Shown in pieces: positions 11,085 to 20,243 of a stretch of DNA of 64,000 nucleotides (position 1 is the first letter of the stretch; every line of letters begins with the position of its first letter). The notes under the pieces were generated by a model. The model did not search any database, was not told where the DNA came from, and saw only the letters and a list, made by a program, of their open reading frames with translations. A program made the position numbers and the translations under genes. This DNA comes from Fibrobacter sp. UWR4. Lineage in GTDB: Bacteria; Fibrobacterota; Fibrobacteria; Fibrobacterales; Fibrobacteraceae. The stretch covers positions 83,347 through 147,346 of the forward strand of contig NZ_QGDU01000002.1 of NCBI RefSeq assembly GCF_003149045.1, in the 5' to 3' direction.

Positions 11085-12545
11085 ATGCAAGACAATACCG
11101 CAGCAGATCAGGCAGCAAAGGCCGAACTGGAACGCATCGCAGCCCTCCCCACCCTGGGTTTGAAGGACAAGATGAGCATTGAACCTCAGCGTGGCGCAGA
11201 ACTCCCCCATCGTGAATATCGCACCACCATGGACGAAAGTACCGGCACCCTGACTCTCGCTCAGGCCCGCGTGGAAGCATCCCGTTGCATGAACTGCAAG
11301 AAGCCGTTCTGCACCGCAGCTTGCCCCATCAGCATGCCTATCCCCCAGTATCTTGAACTGCTGGCCGGCGGCAACGTGGAAGGCGCCGTGAAGATGATCC
11401 GTCAGACTTCCCTGCTCCCCGCGATCTGCAGCCGCGTCTGCCCCCACGAAAAGCAGTGCCAGTCCAACTGCGCCATGGGCAAGTGCCTGAAGGACCCGAA
11501 GAAGGGCATCCATATGGGCGAAACCGAACGTTTCTGCATCGACTACGAACGCGAACACATGGGCGGTAAGCCGGTTCCCGAAATCGCAGCATCTACCGGC
11601 AAGAAGATTGCAGTCGTCGGTTCCGGTCCTTCCGGTTTTGCTGCAGCAGTTGATCTCCGCACCCTGGGTCACGACGTTACCATTTTCGAAGCATACGACC
11701 TGCTGGGTGGCGTGCTCCGTTACGGCATTCCTCAGTTCCGTCTCCCCAAGGACATCGTGGATTACGAATACTCCATCCTTCCCAAGATGGGCATCGAAAT
11801 CAAGACCGGCGTAACCGTCGGTAAGGACGTCACCATCGAAGAACTGTTCAAGCAGGGCTTTGACGCAGTATTCATGGGCAACGGCGCAGGCCAGGCCCTG
11901 AAGACCGGCACCAAGGGCGAAGACCTGAAGTGCGTGTACACCGCAGAAGAATACCTGAAGAAGGGCAACCGTGGTATCGCCATCGAATCCGGCAAGAACG
12001 TTGTAGTCGTGGGCGGCGGTAACGTCGCCATGGATGCATGCCGAATGGCATTCCGCCTGGGTGCAGAAAGCGTTCACTGCATCTACCGTCGTACGATTAA
12101 CGAAATGCCCGCCTGCAAGGCAGAACTTCGCGAAATTCTGAACGAAGGCGTTCTTATCAAGGAACTGCGCAACCCCGCTGAATTCATCGCCGATGAAAAC
12201 GGCCGCGTCTGCAAGGCTATCCTCGACAAGTTCCAGCTGGGTGAACCGGATGAAAAGGGTCGCCCCCGTCCGGTCAAGATCGAAGGTGAATCCGAAGAAA
12301 TCAGCTGCGACACCGTGATTCTCGCTATCGGCAGCCGCGTCTCTGACGAAATCAAGGACACCACCGCAGGTCTGGAAACCAACCGCAACGGCACCTACAT
12401 CGTCAAGGCAGAAGATTCCTTCGAAACCACCGTCAAGAACGTTTACACCGCAGGCGACGCTAAGCACGGCCCTCTTACCGTAGTTATGGCTATGAAGACC
12501 GGCCGCGATGCAGCTGTTGAAATCCACAAGGCACTGATGGGCTAA
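11085..12545 (+). CDS. gltD: NADPH-dependent glutamate synthase small-subunit-type oxidoreductase
   Basis: 486 residues, typical of GltD. The N-terminal domain carries cysteine clusters for two [4Fe-4S] centres (C-M-N-C-K-K-P-F-C-x3-C and C-S-R-V-C-x4-K-Q-C-x3-C). An FAD-binding GxGxxG (V-G-S-G-P-S-G-F-A-A-A) and an NADPH-binding V-G-G-G-N-V-A-M-D follow, with the C-terminal Y-T-A-G-D-A flavin motif. In the GOGAT complex it passes electrons from NADPH to the large subunit. No gltB is in the window, so it may act with a distant partner or another ferredoxin-type acceptor. TATATT at 11021-11026 implies a leader of about 50 nt. Confidence 0.9.
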   Translation: MQDNTAADQAAKAELERIAALPTLGLKDKMSIEPQRGAELPHREYRTTMDESTGTLTLAQARVEASRCMNCKKPFCTAACPISMPIPQYLELLAGGNVEGAVKMIRQTSLLPAICSRVCPHEKQCQSNCAMGKCLKDPKKGIHMGETERFCIDYEREHMGGKPVPEIAASTGKKIAVVGSGPSGFAAAVDLRTLGHDVTIFEAYDLLGGVLRYGIPQFRLPKDIVDYEYSILPKMGIEIKTGVTVGKDVTIEELFKQGFDAVFMGNGAGQALKTGTKGEDLKCVYTAEEYLKKGNRGIAIESGKNVVVVGGGNVAMDACRMAFRLGAESVHCIYRRTINEMPACKAELREILNEGVLIKELRNPAEFIADENGRVCKAILDKFQLGEPDEKGRPRPVKIEGESEEISCDTVILAIGSRVSDEIKDTTAGLETNRNGTYIVKAEDSFETTVKNVYTAGDAKHGPLTVVMAMKTGRDAAVEIHKALMG

Positions 12546-12566
12546 ACCCCTTTAGAGAACAAGAAA

Positions 12567-12597
12567 AGCCCCGAGGCAACCGCCTCGGGGCTTTTTC
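12567..12597 (+). terminator. Terminator of gltD
   Basis: GCCCCGAGGC/GCCTCGGGGC, a perfect 10-bp stem with a 4-nt loop and T5. Confidence 0.95.
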
Positions 12598-12625
12598 ATT
12601 TTCATTCTGTAACCGGCAACAAGAT

Positions 12626-12663
12626 TAAAAAAAATACCCCACGAGTCTAACTCGCAGGGTATT
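12626..12663 (-). terminator. Terminator of the GH5 gene
   Basis: On the minus strand, AATACCC...GGGTATT with an inner ACTCG/CGAGT stem encloses a 3-nt loop and is followed by a T8 run. Confidence 0.85.
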
Positions 12664-12687
12664 CTTCAAATCTATTTGCGCAGTGGA

Positions 12688-15486
12688 TTACTTGATAGCA
12701 ATACGTGCGGACTTCATGTCGCTACCGTTCTGGACGCGAACCACATAGTTACCGCGAGTCAGGCCTTCAAGAGAAACCTGATGGTTACCGGCAGTCATGT
12801 TATCGCGAGAAGACATAACCATGTTGCCCATCATGTCGAACACAGAAACCTTCACCATGCCGCTGCGAGCAACAGACACATTCAGGTTCATGCCCACAAC
12901 AGACATCTTGATACCAGACTGAGCAATACGAGCCGGCTTAATAGCTGTATTATTGGGATCGTAGACCATGCAGGTCAGGTCATCCACATAAAGGGAGGGA
13001 ATTTCCGGCTGGTCGTCAAAGCCCTTGTAACCGATTACTTCCCAAGCGAACTTCTTGATGTTGGCCTGGTTCAGAACCTTCGGGTCCTTGGTCCAGACGG
13101 GCTGTTCCAGCTTTTCCCAAGGAACGATTACCTGAGTCCAGTCTGCGGCGTCGGTAAGCTTATATTCGTGGTAAGCATAGTCTACAACCTGACCATCCTG
13201 AACCTTGAACTTATGAGCTGCACCCTTATAGCGATAAGCAATAGCTTCGCAGATATGCAGGTCAAAGCCCTTAGAGGTATCGGCCACCAGGTTCAAGCCA
13301 AGAGCGACGAACGGAGCTTCCTCGTATTCAGCCTGGTTCCATACAATGCCGGTGAGACCCACGAAGCCAGCAGTACCATTGGTCGGATCAGTTGCACCCG
13401 GGAAAGTCACAACATAACCCGGAAGATTTGGATCGTAAGTATTGGTAATGGAAGACTGACCACCCGGTTCCTTATCGGTATATGCGTACCAGGTACCAGT
13501 GGAATTAGCAACTTCGTTGACATCTTCAACATCATCCAGGACAACAAGAACAGTATTGGGAGTCTTGTTCACGGAAGAAGAAGAAGCCGGAATTACTGCT
13601 GCGTTAGAAGAGCTAGAGTTGCCACCAATCACTACAGTAGAAGAACTGGACTTGCCACCAATTACAGCATTAGAAGAGCTAGACTTGTCACCCACGACAG
13701 TGCCGCTAGAAGAAGCCGGAGTAGAGCCAGCATTTACAATAGCCTTGATGGAAACACCGTTACAGCGGACATCATCCACATAGAGGTAAGGATGTGTAGT
13801 CTTCTGCTTGCTATCAGGAACATCCAGAGCGCCCTTGACCTGCCAACCGAAGGCAGTCACACCACCCATGCCCTTGTCCAAGCTGAAGTGAGTAGCAACA
13901 TCGCCCCAGTCTTCCTGAATGAACTGATCCCAGGAAAGTTCAACTTCCTTCCAGTCGTCGGAGCCATCCTTAGTCACATAGTGGAAGTTCCAGTTGGTCA
14001 CCTTGGAGGTTTCCACACGGAAGTTGTGGCTAGCACCCTTGAACTTATAGCTAATGTTCTTACAGGCGCTCAGGTCATAGGACTTCTTAGGATCATTGTT
14101 CAGATTCAGACCAATAGTCACATAAGGAGCATACTTGTATTGACCCTGGGAAAGCTTGATATCGGTAATACCGGCAACATACTTGGAGGTATTCTTGTCA
14201 CCACCAGGTGCGGGCATCAGCACGTCATAAACTTCCTTGCCCTTGCCATCGGTCCACTTCTTGTTGGAAATGGAGGTGTTGCCCTTTCCGTCAGTATCAT
14301 CGTCGGAATCAGCAAAAGCAGACCACCAACCACCAGTATAGGAGAAGCGGTCACCATCTTCCAAGTCATCAATAAGATCTGTAGAAGCGCCATTTGCAAC
14401 ACCGGTGGAGAAACCTGCATTGCCGCTACTGCCGTTACCATTCTGGAGGCCGCAGTCCTTATAGTTCTTGCCGTTCATCCAACCCTTAACCATGTTACCA
14501 GATTCGGAATAAGTCAAGCCGTTATCGATAGCAAGATTGGTGAATGCTGCGGAGCCTTCCTTAATAGCAGATGCAGACCAGTTAGCCCAGGAAACCTTGT
14601 TGGTGTTCATCCAGCTGATCCAAGCCTCACTTGCAGACCGGTTCGCACCGCCGTTACCATCAGCGGAAACAGTACCCCATTCAGAGGCAAAAACAGGCAC
14701 GCCATTGTTCATAGCGGCTTCAGCCTTAGAGTTGTAGCCACCATTGCCTACGCCATGAGTTGCAGCATAGAAATGGAGAGTACATGCATAGTTATTCTTG
14801 GAGTCCTGAATGCCAGACTTAGAGCATTCATCCGGTGCGCTGGACCAGCCAGGGCTACCCACCAGCACCAGGTTATCGGAATACTGTCGGATTACCGGGA
14901 TGATAGCATTAGCATGAGAAGCAACGGTAGACATGGAAGCACCATTAGGTTCATTCCACACTTCGAAAATCACGTTGTTGTAGGAACCATATTCCTTAGC
15001 AGCATATTCGAAGAATTCCTTAGCTTCGGAAGTGTTACCATTGGCACTTTCGATGTGCCAGTCGATAATGACATAAATATCGTTTTCAACAGCGGCGTTC
15101 ACCACATTCTTCAGCATACCCAGCTGAAGGGTCTTACCTTCAGCACTGCTCAAGTAGCCACGGCCCTTGTCATCAAACTTTTCCTTGGTCACACCCATGG
15201 CGAAACGAATCACTTCGATGTTCATTTCGGAAACCATGCGGTTCACGGCTTTTTCGGTATAGAAGGTGGTTGCACTATCTGCAGCGGAGCTCCAGAAAAG
15301 GCTCATGCCCTTCACCTGCACAGGAGTGCTCGCATAGGACGGGCAGGAACCAACCAGCTGGCCCTTGTTATTGATCTTGGCAGCCTTCAGTTCACCATAG
15401 GTACTGACAGGGCCAACACGGCTTGCGCTTACTGCCATTGCAGATGTTGCTGCGGCGAGAAGAGCGGCGGCGACGACTTTCTTCAT
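12688..15486 (-). CDS. Secreted GH5 endoglucanase with two CBM11-like modules
   Basis: 932 residues. A signal peptide ends near residue 19. The GH5 (beta/alpha)8 domain spans about 30-335: V-K-G-M-S-L-F-W start, the acid/base Glu in E-V-W-N-E-P-N-G and the nucleophile Glu in F-A-S-E-W-G-T. This fits subfamily-2-like cellulases that cut internal beta-1,4-glucan bonds. Two related beta-sandwich modules follow (about 365-580 and 645-850), each opening D-D-L-E-D or D-D-V-E-D and closing L-Y-V-D-D-x-x-C, as in CBM11-like domains. A linker with repeated SSSS blocks separates them. A sorting-like C-terminal module ends the chain. GAGGATGTAA precedes ATG. Confidence 0.92.
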   Translation of the reverse strand: MKKVVAAALLAAATSAMAVSASRVGPVSTYGELKAAKINNKGQLVGSCPSYASTPVQVKGMSLFWSSAADSATTFYTEKAVNRMVSEMNIEVIRFAMGVTKEKFDDKGRGYLSSAEGKTLQLGMLKNVVNAAVENDIYVIIDWHIESANGNTSEAKEFFEYAAKEYGSYNNVIFEVWNEPNGASMSTVASHANAIIPVIRQYSDNLVLVGSPGWSSAPDECSKSGIQDSKNNYACTLHFYAATHGVGNGGYNSKAEAAMNNGVPVFASEWGTVSADGNGGANRSASEAWISWMNTNKVSWANWSASAIKEGSAAFTNLAIDNGLTYSESGNMVKGWMNGKNYKDCGLQNGNGSSGNAGFSTGVANGASTDLIDDLEDGDRFSYTGGWWSAFADSDDDTDGKGNTSISNKKWTDGKGKEVYDVLMPAPGGDKNTSKYVAGITDIKLSQGQYKYAPYVTIGLNLNNDPKKSYDLSACKNISYKFKGASHNFRVETSKVTNWNFHYVTKDGSDDWKEVELSWDQFIQEDWGDVATHFSLDKGMGGVTAFGWQVKGALDVPDSKQKTTHPYLYVDDVRCNGVSIKAIVNAGSTPASSSGTVVGDKSSSSNAVIGGKSSSSTVVIGGNSSSSNAAVIPASSSSVNKTPNTVLVVLDDVEDVNEVANSTGTWYAYTDKEPGGQSSITNTYDPNLPGYVVTFPGATDPTNGTAGFVGLTGIVWNQAEYEEAPFVALGLNLVADTSKGFDLHICEAIAYRYKGAAHKFKVQDGQVVDYAYHEYKLTDAADWTQVIVPWEKLEQPVWTKDPKVLNQANIKKFAWEVIGYKGFDDQPEIPSLYVDDLTCMVYDPNNTAIKPARIAQSGIKMSVVGMNLNVSVARSGMVKVSVFDMMGNMVMSSRDNMTAGNHQVSLEGLTRGNYVVRVQNGSDMKSARIAIK

Positions 15487-15682
15487 TTACATCCTCATTA
15501 ATTGGTGTTTATCCAATCCCAATTTTCCAAAAACCCAAAATACCGATATAAAAGATAGAATTGCATTATAATGATGGATGTAATTATTTAGAAAGATTAA
15601 AAATTCAGCCTAAAAACGTAACTTCACTAACGAAAATTTACAGAGTGGGAACAATCATCCCGAATTAAAAACACAATAGAAA

Positions 15683-15707
15683 ATGGCTCCGGAAAAACCG
15701 GAGCCAT
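15683..15707 (-). terminator. Terminator of the pectate lyase gene
   Basis: ATGGCTCCGG/CCGGAGCCAT, a perfect 10-bp stem with a 5-nt loop; the minus-strand tail is TTTTC. Confidence 0.85.
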
Positions 15708-15716
15708 CTCTCTATG

Positions 15717-15754
15717 AAGGCGCCCACACATCCCTAAGGACGCCCACACATCCC
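15717..15754. repeat. Two-copy 20-bp direct repeat after the pectate lyase gene
   Basis: The core CGCCCACACATCCC occurs at 15721-15734 and 15741-15754 with a 20-nt period. Its complement resembles the GGGATGTGTG in front of the start codon of the same gene (about 18222-18233), so the leader and trailer share a motif. Confidence 0.5.
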
Positions 15755-15761
15755 AAAACTT

Positions 15762-18221
15762 TTATTTCTTGAGAATTTTCTGCTGGAATACCCTTCCATC
15801 AGCAATCCCGCGAACCAGGTAGACTCCAGGACGCAGGGAGGAAAGATCCACAATGTTACCCGCGCCAAGCCCATACACGGAGGCCACAGCCTTGCGGCCA
15901 TCCATGCGGACTATATCCAGACGACGAACATCATCGGCAAACACTTCCAGGCGACATTCGCCAGCATTGTAGAACAGCGGATTGGCGTTGGCAACCACAG
16001 TTCCCACGAAGGCTAACGTACCTTCCCCACCTTCCGATTCAGAAGAAGACTTTTCCAGAGTAATAACAATCAGGTAGAGGTTAGCTACATCCCCCTTGGT
16101 AATGGTATGGGCGCCCTTAGCCAGTTCCACTTCAACAATACCGTTGCTTGCAGCGACCTTTTCGCCGTCGATTTTTACGTTCTTAGCGAAATCGGAATTG
16201 AAGACCAAGGTCATCTTGCCGGCGGATTCCAGAGTGAACTCAATGCTGGTAGCAGATTCCATCTTGAGGCAGCGGGTAAGAGTTTCACCGGCGTATTCTA
16301 CGGCGCCCTTGCTAGTGGATAGTGTTCCCATGAATTCAAACACTTCGCTGGAGGTTGCGTCTTCGGTGAAGTTGTGAACGATATCGCCCTTGATGGAGCC
16401 GATAGAACCTTCGGAGTCGCCAACGGAACTGGAGCTTGCAGGATTGACGCTGGAGGAACTATTCACGGAGCTGCTGGAGCTTGCAGGATTGACGGAACTA
16501 GAGCTAGCCGGAATCTGGCTAGAGGAGCTCGCCGGCACCACGGAGCTGCTGGAGGTTACGGGAGTTTCAATGGGAGCCATGCTGCCTTCGCCCTGGACAG
16601 CCTTCAGGGAAGTCTTGTAGGCGACGAGAGCGTTCTTCAGCGGCTGATTAACTTCATAGAGTTCATCGTCGGCAGCGGTAAAGGTCCACTTGAAATCGCC
16701 ACCCTGGACACGGCCCGCATACTTGGTGACGTTAGCCTTGGCATCGGCCGGAGCGTCCGCCGTATACTTGTACATGGAGCTTGCCAAGTCGAAGTTGTTG
16801 TACTTGTTTCCGCCTACAAAAGAAGTGACGGTCGAAGGCATTTCCTGAGTGCGGCTGGTAATGACGTAGGCGTCAAAATCCTGCTTGGAATCGATGGATC
16901 CGATGGCAGTTTCAGCCCCCTTCAGGGTGTACTTGCTAGCACCGTACGGAATAAAGGTACCACCTTCGATGTAGTTGTTGAAAGCCTTGATGGATCCGCC
17001 GGCTTCCTTGCTGAAGGTGGCGTAGTTGGTCGGATCGCGCTTTTCAGTACCGGCATAGACGTCGGAACCCTGCATGGAAGTCATCATGGGATACTTGCAG
17101 TTACGGAAGTAGTTTGCTTCAGCAAAGACAGAGGAACCCAAGGTGGAACCGATACCGTACTTGGCATTGCCATCGTAGTAGTTGTTGTAAACGTGGGCGC
17201 TGTAGAAGCGTACGCGAGGATGACGGCTATCGGAATGGTCGTACCAGTTGTGGTGATAAGTAATGTAGAGGCCTTCGGTGGTGCCTTCGGAAAGGCCCAG
17301 CAAATTGGACTTGCCGTTATCCCAGAAATGGTTATAGCTGAAGGTGATGTAGGTGGACTTCTTGCAGTCCAGGGCGCCATCACCCTTCACCTGGTCCTTG
17401 TCGGAACCGGTATCGCCGTAGAAGAAGTCATTGTTGTGAACCCAGACATACTGGTTGTTCTGCTGGAGGCCGATGTTGTCGCCCTCGGAGCTGTTCACGT
17501 TCATGATACCCATGTTGCGGACTTCAACGTTCTGGGCGCTCTTGAGGCGGATGCCCCAGCCGTTTGCGGTAGCGTCGTTACCCACCCCTTCCACAGTGAC
17601 GTAGGAGTTTTCGGAGCTACCGGTTTCAATCACCATGTCCCCTGCGACGAGGGAGTCGGAGTCCGTCACAGTACCGATGAAGCGGAAGTCCACCGGACGG
17701 GTTTCGTAACCCTTCTTCATGCAGTTGAGAATACCCTGGAAGCTCTTGCAAGTAGACTTCGTTCCCTTGGAACTCATGGTCACATCCATGGTCACGTCAT
17801 TCTTGGTCTTTTCCGTAACGTAGATGATTACGGCACCGCTCTTAAGAGTACCGTCGGCATTGTAGGCCCCGGGAACGCGACCATCGCTGAAACCGAAACC
17901 CGCACGGTCATGAGCCTTCACGGTTACGGTCTTTTCTGCGGAAGCGTCTCCATTGTCGGACTTCACCTGAAGGGTATGGGAGCCCGCCTTGAGGCCAAGG
18001 ACATCGGCACGCATGTAGGAACCGTAGTTACGGATTAGCTGGTTATCGATCGCCTTACCGTCGGCAAGGACGGTATAGCTGGAGGCGCCACTGACGGGAG
18101 CCCATTCCACGAAAGCGGATTCCAGCCAGCCTTCGGCGGAATTCACGGTAATTGCAGCAGAGGCTGCGGAAGCGATGCCGAAAACCGCGGCAGCAGAAAG
18201 AGAAAGAGTCTTGAATTTCAT
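15762..18221 (-). CDS. Secreted pectate lyase (PL1) with accessory C-terminal module
   Basis: 819 residues from ATG 18221, where a clean signal peptide starts; a frame reaching 18305 would add 28 unlikely residues. An Ig/fibronectin-like segment (about 25-115) precedes the PL1 beta-helix (about 120-540). Calcium-site aspartates lie in K-G-D-G-A-L-D and the catalytic region is D-S-R-H-P-R-V-R (near residue 332). PL1 lyases cleave de-esterified homogalacturonan by beta-elimination. After repeated P-A-S-S-S-S linkers comes a beta-rich module often seen on pectinases, then a sorting-like tail ending in I-L-K-K. The leader has GGGATGTGTGT rather than a classical ribosome binding site. Confidence 0.92.
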   Translation of the reverse strand: MKFKTLSLSAAAVFGIASAASAAITVNSAEGWLESAFVEWAPVSGASSYTVLADGKAIDNQLIRNYGSYMRADVLGLKAGSHTLQVKSDNGDASAEKTVTVKAHDRAGFGFSDGRVPGAYNADGTLKSGAVIIYVTEKTKNDVTMDVTMSSKGTKSTCKSFQGILNCMKKGYETRPVDFRFIGTVTDSDSLVAGDMVIETGSSENSYVTVEGVGNDATANGWGIRLKSAQNVEVRNMGIMNVNSSEGDNIGLQQNNQYVWVHNNDFFYGDTGSDKDQVKGDGALDCKKSTYITFSYNHFWDNGKSNLLGLSEGTTEGLYITYHHNWYDHSDSRHPRVRFYSAHVYNNYYDGNAKYGIGSTLGSSVFAEANYFRNCKYPMMTSMQGSDVYAGTEKRDPTNYATFSKEAGGSIKAFNNYIEGGTFIPYGASKYTLKGAETAIGSIDSKQDFDAYVITSRTQEMPSTVTSFVGGNKYNNFDLASSMYKYTADAPADAKANVTKYAGRVQGGDFKWTFTAADDELYEVNQPLKNALVAYKTSLKAVQGEGSMAPIETPVTSSSSVVPASSSSQIPASSSSVNPASSSSSVNSSSSVNPASSSSVGDSEGSIGSIKGDIVHNFTEDATSSEVFEFMGTLSTSKGAVEYAGETLTRCLKMESATSIEFTLESAGKMTLVFNSDFAKNVKIDGEKVAASNGIVEVELAKGAHTITKGDVANLYLIVITLEKSSSESEGGEGTLAFVGTVVANANPLFYNAGECRLEVFADDVRRLDIVRMDGRKAVASVYGLGAGNIVDLSSLRPGVYLVRGIADGRVFQQKILKK

Positions 18222-18254
18222 ACACACATCCCATTGTTTTTGTTTTGTTCTCAA

Positions 18255-18283
18255 AATATAATCAAAGAAATTCAGAAAAGCAA
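18255..18283 (-). promoter_or_regulatory. Promoter of the pectate lyase gene
   Basis: Read on the minus strand, TTGCTT (18283-18278), 17 nt, then TATATT (18260-18255). A 16-bp perfect palindrome, AAATTTTATAAAATTT, lies just upstream at 18287-18302, where an activator could bind. Confidence 0.55.
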
Positions 18284-18428
18284 CAAAAATTTTATAAAAT
18301 TTCAACGTTTTAAGGAATTTTCGTTCTCATTTTTATCAAAAATCCGTTTTTTAACTATTTTTCAGCCGATTCCACCCATTTAAAGGTATCTTATTAGTAC
18401 CACAGGCCCCAAAACAAGCGAGTCTAAA

Positions 18429-20201
18429 ATGGAACCCCTTCAGTTTTTCTCCCTAGCCCAGATGTTTTTCGCAAACTGCGAAAGAGAGGACTTCGGCGGT
18501 TGGTACCACCGAAAGGGGGCCCGTTGGGTCCATTTTTCCAGACAAGACCTGAGAATCAAGACTCTACAGCTGGCGCTTGCGTTCCGAGATATAGGTATCC
18601 GCCCAGGACAGAGCGTCGGCATCGTAGCAAACAGCTGCCCCCAGTGGTTAATGGTGGACGTAGCGGCACAGCTGAATCACGCAATCACTGTCCCCCTGTT
18701 CCCAAACATCTCTACCGAAAATTTCAATTTTCAATGCGACGATTCAGACATCCAGATTCTGGTCGTAAGCGACTTAGAAGAGCTGGATCCGGGCATCCAG
18801 AATTGCCTGAACCGATTCAAGGCAGTCATCAGCATTGATTCAAATTCCAAGCTAGCCCCTAACGGCATTTATCTCGACGAACTGTTCAAGGACGGCGTAG
18901 AACAGGCCAAGCTTCCGGAATCCTCACACTGGCTAGAAGAACAGTTGCTAAACATCCACCCCGACAACACGTTCTCCATTATCTACACCAGCGGATCCAC
19001 CGGCAAGCCCAAAGGAGCGGAACTAACCCACAGGAACATCCTGTGCCAAGTCCGCATTTTGCGCAAAGACTACATCGCCCTCCACAAGAAGACCGACGTC
19101 TGTCTTGTAGTCCTTCCTGTCGCCCACGTTTTCGAAAGAATGGCAACTTACTTTTACATCTATAGCGGCACAACCGTCTATTTTGCAGACAACCCCAAAA
19201 ACGCTCCAGCCCTGATTAAGGAAGTACGTCCAACATTCATGACCGTAGTTCCCCGCATCCTGGAACGTATTTACGAAAGCATGACTGCTGCAGGCGAACA
19301 CAGCACAGGCTTCAAGAAATTCCTTATCAATCAAGCCATACGTACCGCAAAGACAGAAGATCCGGAAAAGAAGCCCAGCATCAGAAAGCGCATTTTCAAC
19401 AAGTTGGTCTACAGTAAGATGCGAGACGCCATCGGTGGACGCTTCCGCATTATCGTCTCTGGTGGCGGAGCCCTGAACAAGTCCATTTGCAAGTTCCTTT
19501 TGAACGTCGGCATTACCGTATGCGAGGGATACGGACTGACGGAATGCTCCCCCGTCGTCAGCGCCAACAAGCCCGGTAAGGTACGCCCCGGCAGCGTAGG
19601 CATTCCCCTGCCCTTCCTTGACGTCAAAATAGGCGAAAACAACGAAGTTCTCGTCAAGGGCGACAGTGTATTTAAGGGCTACCATAACAGGCCCGACCTG
19701 AATCCGGAAATTTTTACCGACGACGGTTATTTCCGCACGGGAGACCAGGGCTCTTTCGACACCGATGGATACCTTTTCCTGACAGGTCGTATCAAGGAAC
19801 TTCTGAAAACCAGCACAGGCAAGTACGTGAGCCCCGTACCCATCGAACTGGAAATCAGCAGGCATCCCGTAATCGAACAGGCCTTAGTCATCGCCAACGA
19901 CCGCAAGTTCGCTTCCGCCCTCATTTTCCTCAATCCGGTCAACTGCAGACGACTTCTGAACGAACATTCCAAGGACTTCGACATCAAGCTAGCCCTGGAA
20001 TCAAACAGACTCCAGACGGCCATCAGCCGCCATATAGAGCGCGTCAATAAAAAGCTAAACCACTGGGAACAGATCCGCAAATGGACCCTTTTGACAGACG
20101 AGCTGACCGTTGAATCCGGTCTACTGACACCCACCCTCAAAATCCGCAGAAAAGCGACCGAAGAGAAATACGCAAACCAGATTGAGGGCATGTACAAGTA
20201 G
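18429..20201 (+). CDS. Long-chain acyl-CoA synthetase, AMP-forming
   Basis: 590 residues. It would activate free fatty acids to acyl-CoA through an acyl-adenylate. The adenylate-forming signature Y-T-S-G-S-T-G-K-P-K-G-A-E-L-T-H lies around residues 185-200, with G-Y-G-L-T-E-C-S-P-V (about 362-371) and the hinge/ADP region F-R-T-G-D-Q-G-S-F-D-T-D-G-Y-L-F-L-T-G-R. The overall layout matches bacterial FadD/FACL proteins of about 600 residues. The ATG has no strong ribosome binding site. It lies 42 bp before dnaX, whose own -10 box sits in that gap. Confidence 0.9.
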   Translation: MEPLQFFSLAQMFFANCEREDFGGWYHRKGARWVHFSRQDLRIKTLQLALAFRDIGIRPGQSVGIVANSCPQWLMVDVAAQLNHAITVPLFPNISTENFNFQCDDSDIQILVVSDLEELDPGIQNCLNRFKAVISIDSNSKLAPNGIYLDELFKDGVEQAKLPESSHWLEEQLLNIHPDNTFSIIYTSGSTGKPKGAELTHRNILCQVRILRKDYIALHKKTDVCLVVLPVAHVFERMATYFYIYSGTTVYFADNPKNAPALIKEVRPTFMTVVPRILERIYESMTAAGEHSTGFKKFLINQAIRTAKTEDPEKKPSIRKRIFNKLVYSKMRDAIGGRFRIIVSGGGALNKSICKFLLNVGITVCEGYGLTECSPVVSANKPGKVRPGSVGIPLPFLDVKIGENNEVLVKGDSVFKGYHNRPDLNPEIFTDDGYFRTGDQGSFDTDGYLFLTGRIKELLKTSTGKYVSPVPIELEISRHPVIEQALVIANDRKFASALIFLNPVNCRRLLNEHSKDFDIKLALESNRLQTAISRHIERVNKKLNHWEQIRKWTLLTDELTVESGLLTPTLKIRRKATEEKYANQIEGMYK

Positions 20202-20243
20202 ACCCTCAAAACTTTTCTTTTTCGTTTTACTATACTTTAGGCC

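Noticed and set aside
11040..12527. 495-codon open frame opposite gltD
   Set aside because: Antisense shadow; no start signals and no recognisable motifs.
12676..15501. 941-codon open frame opposite the GH5 gene
   Set aside because: It lies fully antisense to a gene with signal peptide, catalytic motifs and binding modules. It has no ribosome binding site, and its His/Ile-rich product is what strong codon bias produces on the other strand.
16374..18038. 554-codon open frame opposite the pectate lyase gene
   Set aside because: Antisense shadow of a well-supported PL1 enzyme; Gly/Val/His-rich with no domain.
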